Source of the DNA: an uncultured Alphaproteobacteria bacterium
GTDB lineage: Bacteria > Pseudomonadota > Alphaproteobacteria > SP197
Reading direction: 5' to 3'
Assembly (NCBI GenBank): GCA_943787175.1
Contig: CALSLK010000006.1
Span: forward strand, 310,001-374,000
DNA length: 64,000 bases
Made by a program: the position numbers and the translations under genes. Positions 62,244 to 64,000 of the stretch are shown here, piece after piece. The notes beneath the pieces were generated by a model. That model saw nothing but the letters and a program-made list of their open reading frames with translations, did no database searches and had not been told where the DNA came from. Each line of letters starts with the position of its first letter. Within the stretch, counting starts at the first letter, position 1.

Positions 62244-63653
62244 ATGACGCTATCCCCGCGAAACAGCCGACGCAATCCGATGCTGCGCGAAGTCGCCGAC
62301 CTCGGCCATGTCTGTCCGCGCCTGGAGGGCGAGCACCGGGCCGATCTCTGTATCGTGGGCGGCGGCTATCTGGGCCTTTGGACCGCGCTGGAGATCAAGG
62401 CTGCAGAACCTGCACTCGAGATCTGCATTGTCGAGGCCGACATCTGCGGTGGCGGAGCAAGCGGGCGCAATTCCGGCATGGCGCTGCCCTGGTGGACCAA
62501 GATCGAGGCTTTGATCGCCCAATGCAGCACGCAGGAGGGTCTGCGCCTGGCCAACGCCTCGGTTGCGGCCATCGACGAGATCACGGCCTTTGCCGACGCA
62601 CACAAGTTCGACATCGAGTTCGCCCGTACCGGCTGGTTATGGGGATCAACCTCACCACGTGAGGACGGCCGCTGGGCCGGCATCATCGAAGCGCTGGAGC
62701 GCCACGGCCAGGCACCCTTTACCGAACTGGACCGCTCCGGTGTGCAAGCCCTGGTCGATGCACCGGGCTTTCGTGGCGGCGCGTTGGATGCGGCCTGCGC
62801 GACCCTGCACCCGGCAAAGCTGGTGCGCGGTCTGCGCCGTGTTGCGCTGGAGCGCGGCATCACGATCTTTGAAGACACCGCCATGACCAACCTCAGGCGC
62901 GGCAATCCCGCCCTGGTCGAGACCGATGCCGGGCAGGTCCTGGCCCGGCGCGTGGTCCTTGCCATGAACGCCTGGTCGACCGCGCTGCCCGAACTTGATC
63001 GCGGCATTTTCATCCTCACCAGCGACGATGCGGTGAGCGATCCTGTGCCGGAATTCATGGAACAGCACCGCTGGGCCAACGGACCGATCCTGACCGACAG
63101 TGCCGTCTTTGTTTCAGGCTACCGGCCCATGGCCGACGGTCGTGTCTCGGCCGGGGTCAGCGGCGGCGCCATCGCCTTTGGCCATCTGGGCCGCACCCGC
63201 TGGGAAGGCGCCACCCCGCGCGAAGGCGACATTGCGGCTGCCTTTGCCCGCGGTTTTGGCGAAGGCCACGGCATCACCTTCCGCCATTCCTGGCGTGGGC
63301 CCATTGACCGCACCAGAAGCGGCCTGCCGCTGTTTGGCCCGCTGCCCGGTCACCCCAACATTCATTACGGCTACGGCTTTTCGGGCAACGGCATCGTGGG
63401 CTGCCGTATCGGCGCGCAGATCATGACTTCGCTGGTGCTCGAGCGCGACGACGTCTGGTCAAACAGCGGCCTGGTCCATCCGGTCGAACCCTGGATGCCA
63501 CGAGAACCCATCCGCTACATCGGTGCCCACATGGTCCGCCAGGCCATCCGCCGCCAGGACCACCTCGACCGTCTGGACCGCGACGCCGGCCCCATCACCC
63601 GCAAACTCGCCAGCCTTGCCCCCGGCGGCATCGTCACCACGACCACCGATTAA
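62244..63653 (+). CDS. FAD-dependent oxidoreductase (glycine oxidase/DAO family)
   Basis: 469-residue flavoprotein. FAD dinucleotide site CIVGGGYLGLWTALEIK with the ribose Glu in IVEADICGGGASG; DAO family motifs SGRNSGMALPWW, VVLAMNAWSTALPEL and the C-terminal YGFSGNGIVGCRIGAQI. GGAAGG ribosome binding site. Members oxidise amines or amino acids (sarcosine, glycine betaine derivatives). Coupled with the divergent 2OG oxygenase it may act on a quaternary or secondary amine; this is inference. Confidence 0.92.
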   Translation: MTLSPRNSRRNPMLREVADLGHVCPRLEGEHRADLCIVGGGYLGLWTALEIKAAEPALEICIVEADICGGGASGRNSGMALPWWTKIEALIAQCSTQEGLRLANASVAAIDEITAFADAHKFDIEFARTGWLWGSTSPREDGRWAGIIEALERHGQAPFTELDRSGVQALVDAPGFRGGALDAACATLHPAKLVRGLRRVALERGITIFEDTAMTNLRRGNPALVETDAGQVLARRVVLAMNAWSTALPELDRGIFILTSDDAVSDPVPEFMEQHRWANGPILTDSAVFVSGYRPMADGRVSAGVSGGAIAFGHLGRTRWEGATPREGDIAAAFARGFGEGHGITFRHSWRGPIDRTRSGLPLFGPLPGHPNIHYGYGFSGNGIVGCRIGAQIMTSLVLERDDVWSNSGLVHPVEPWMPREPIRYIGAHMVRQAIRRQDHLDRLDRDAGPITRKLASLAPGGIVTTTTD

Positions 63654-63768
63654 GCATGCGCGATGGCAACGATTCCTTTTGCGCATATGAACCAGAAACC
63701 GTCAGACCCGGTTCCGCAACGCGGAAGGGGGGCTGAAGGCACGCGACCGCGTGCCCACGCCGCATGGC

Positions 63769-63833
63769 GCGAAAGCCAAGCGCGCAACCCGATCAGGTCG
63801 GGTGTAAACTCCGCGCGCACCCGGCGACTGAGG
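63769..63833. repeat. degenerate right arm of the dispersed repeat
   Basis: GCGAAAGCCAAGCGCGC ... ACTCCGCGCGCACCCGGCGA ... CTGAGGG matches the right arm of the 252-bp element but is interrupted by ~22 bp (AACCCGATCAGGTCGGGTGT). It lies between the oxidoreductase and the cupin-like gene. Confidence 0.45.
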
Positions 63834-63873
63834 GAACAGAGAAAACGGGAACAACAGATAAGGAGCCAACCCC

Positions 63874-64000
63874 ATGTCAGAAGTCCGCATCTACAAACGC
63901 GACGCTCTCGACTACAAGACCAGCACCGTTGACGGCACCACGACCCAGGTCTGCCGCGCCATTGGCAGCCCCGTCAGCACCACCATGGGTGCCGGCCACG
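63874..64000 (+). CDS. cupin-domain-like protein (3' truncated by window edge)
   Basis: The first 42 residues of a protein, MSEVRIYKRDALDYKTSTVD and so on, with AGGAG eight bases upstream. The wording (IYKRDxLDYKxSTVDGTTT) resembles the start of EutQ-type cupins, but the diagnostic beta-barrel motifs lie outside the window. Following the FAD oxidoreductase on the same strand after 220 bp, it may belong to the same amine-related pathway. Confidence 0.6.
   Translation, partial: MSEVRIYKRDALDYKTSTVDGTTTQVCRAIGSPVSTTMGAGH

Noticed and set aside
1..64000. tRNA, rRNA, CRISPR array, prophage or plasmid origin
   Set aside because: No TTCGAATCC-type arms with cloverleaf context, no regularly spaced short repeats, no integrase, terminase or replication initiator were seen.

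Overview
The window is high-GC DNA with dense, short-spaced genes, many four-base ATGA overlaps and small DUF1127 proteins. Together with hslVU, the secB/fxsA and tim44/mltA arrangement, BetI-type TetR regulators and an EPS-associated winged-helix regulator, this points to an alphaproteobacterium, probably a free-living marine or soil heterotroph of the Rhodospirillales type. That placement is inference; no rRNA or tRNA gene was seen.

Layout. 1-13.3 kb: a truncated SDR, an agmatine-deiminase-like enzyme, a Na/phosphate symporter, an atypical enoyl-CoA hydratase coupled to exonuclease III, an orphan TRAP binding protein, Dabb/cupin/nucleotidyltransferase genes, a creatinase-like M24 protein and an RND efflux pump with its adaptor. 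13.3-17.4 kb: two DUF1127 proteins, purC, a glutamine amidotransferase and a LolA-like carrier, separated by two copies of a ~252-bp repeat with inverted ends. 17.5-23 kb: a tightly coupled operon (CocE-type hydrolase, LLM flavin monooxygenase, 2OG-Fe(II) oxygenase, acyl-CoA ligase), followed by a MaoC hydratase and hydantoinase A. 25.6-33.8 kb: a decayed region with a frameshifted alpha/beta hydrolase, a third repeat copy, an LLM oxidoreductase with its TetR regulator, a TetR remnant, a shattered hydantoinase B, an AT-rich insert carrying a proteasome-like Ntn hydrolase plus a 63-aa partner, and an intact hydantoinase B. 33.8-42.3 kb: two TauD-type dioxygenases and an exopolysaccharide locus (regulator, CapD/WbpM, WecA-like, Wzy/WaaL-like, KpsF, RfaH/NusG-like). 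42.3-51.1 kb: secB, a deaminase and fxsA facing tim44 and mltA, then lutABC, a membrane protein, a Rieske oxygenase and smr. 51.1-64 kb: two AEC transporters, SOUL and GFA proteins, a serine hydrolase, small proteins, hslU-hslV, DUF2628, GNAT, a 2OG oxygenase facing an FAD oxidoreductase, and the start of a cupin-like gene.

Two themes stand out. First, the AT-rich two-gene unit at 30.86-31.86 kb encodes a proteasome/HslV-fold protein whose initiator Met is followed by a candidate catalytic Thr; its stop codon overlaps the ribosome binding site of a 63-aa hydrophilic protein. This is the best candidate for an undescribed system. Second, single-base homopolymer indels are clustered in about ten genes while long neighbours are intact, so part of the apparent gene decay may be assembly error.
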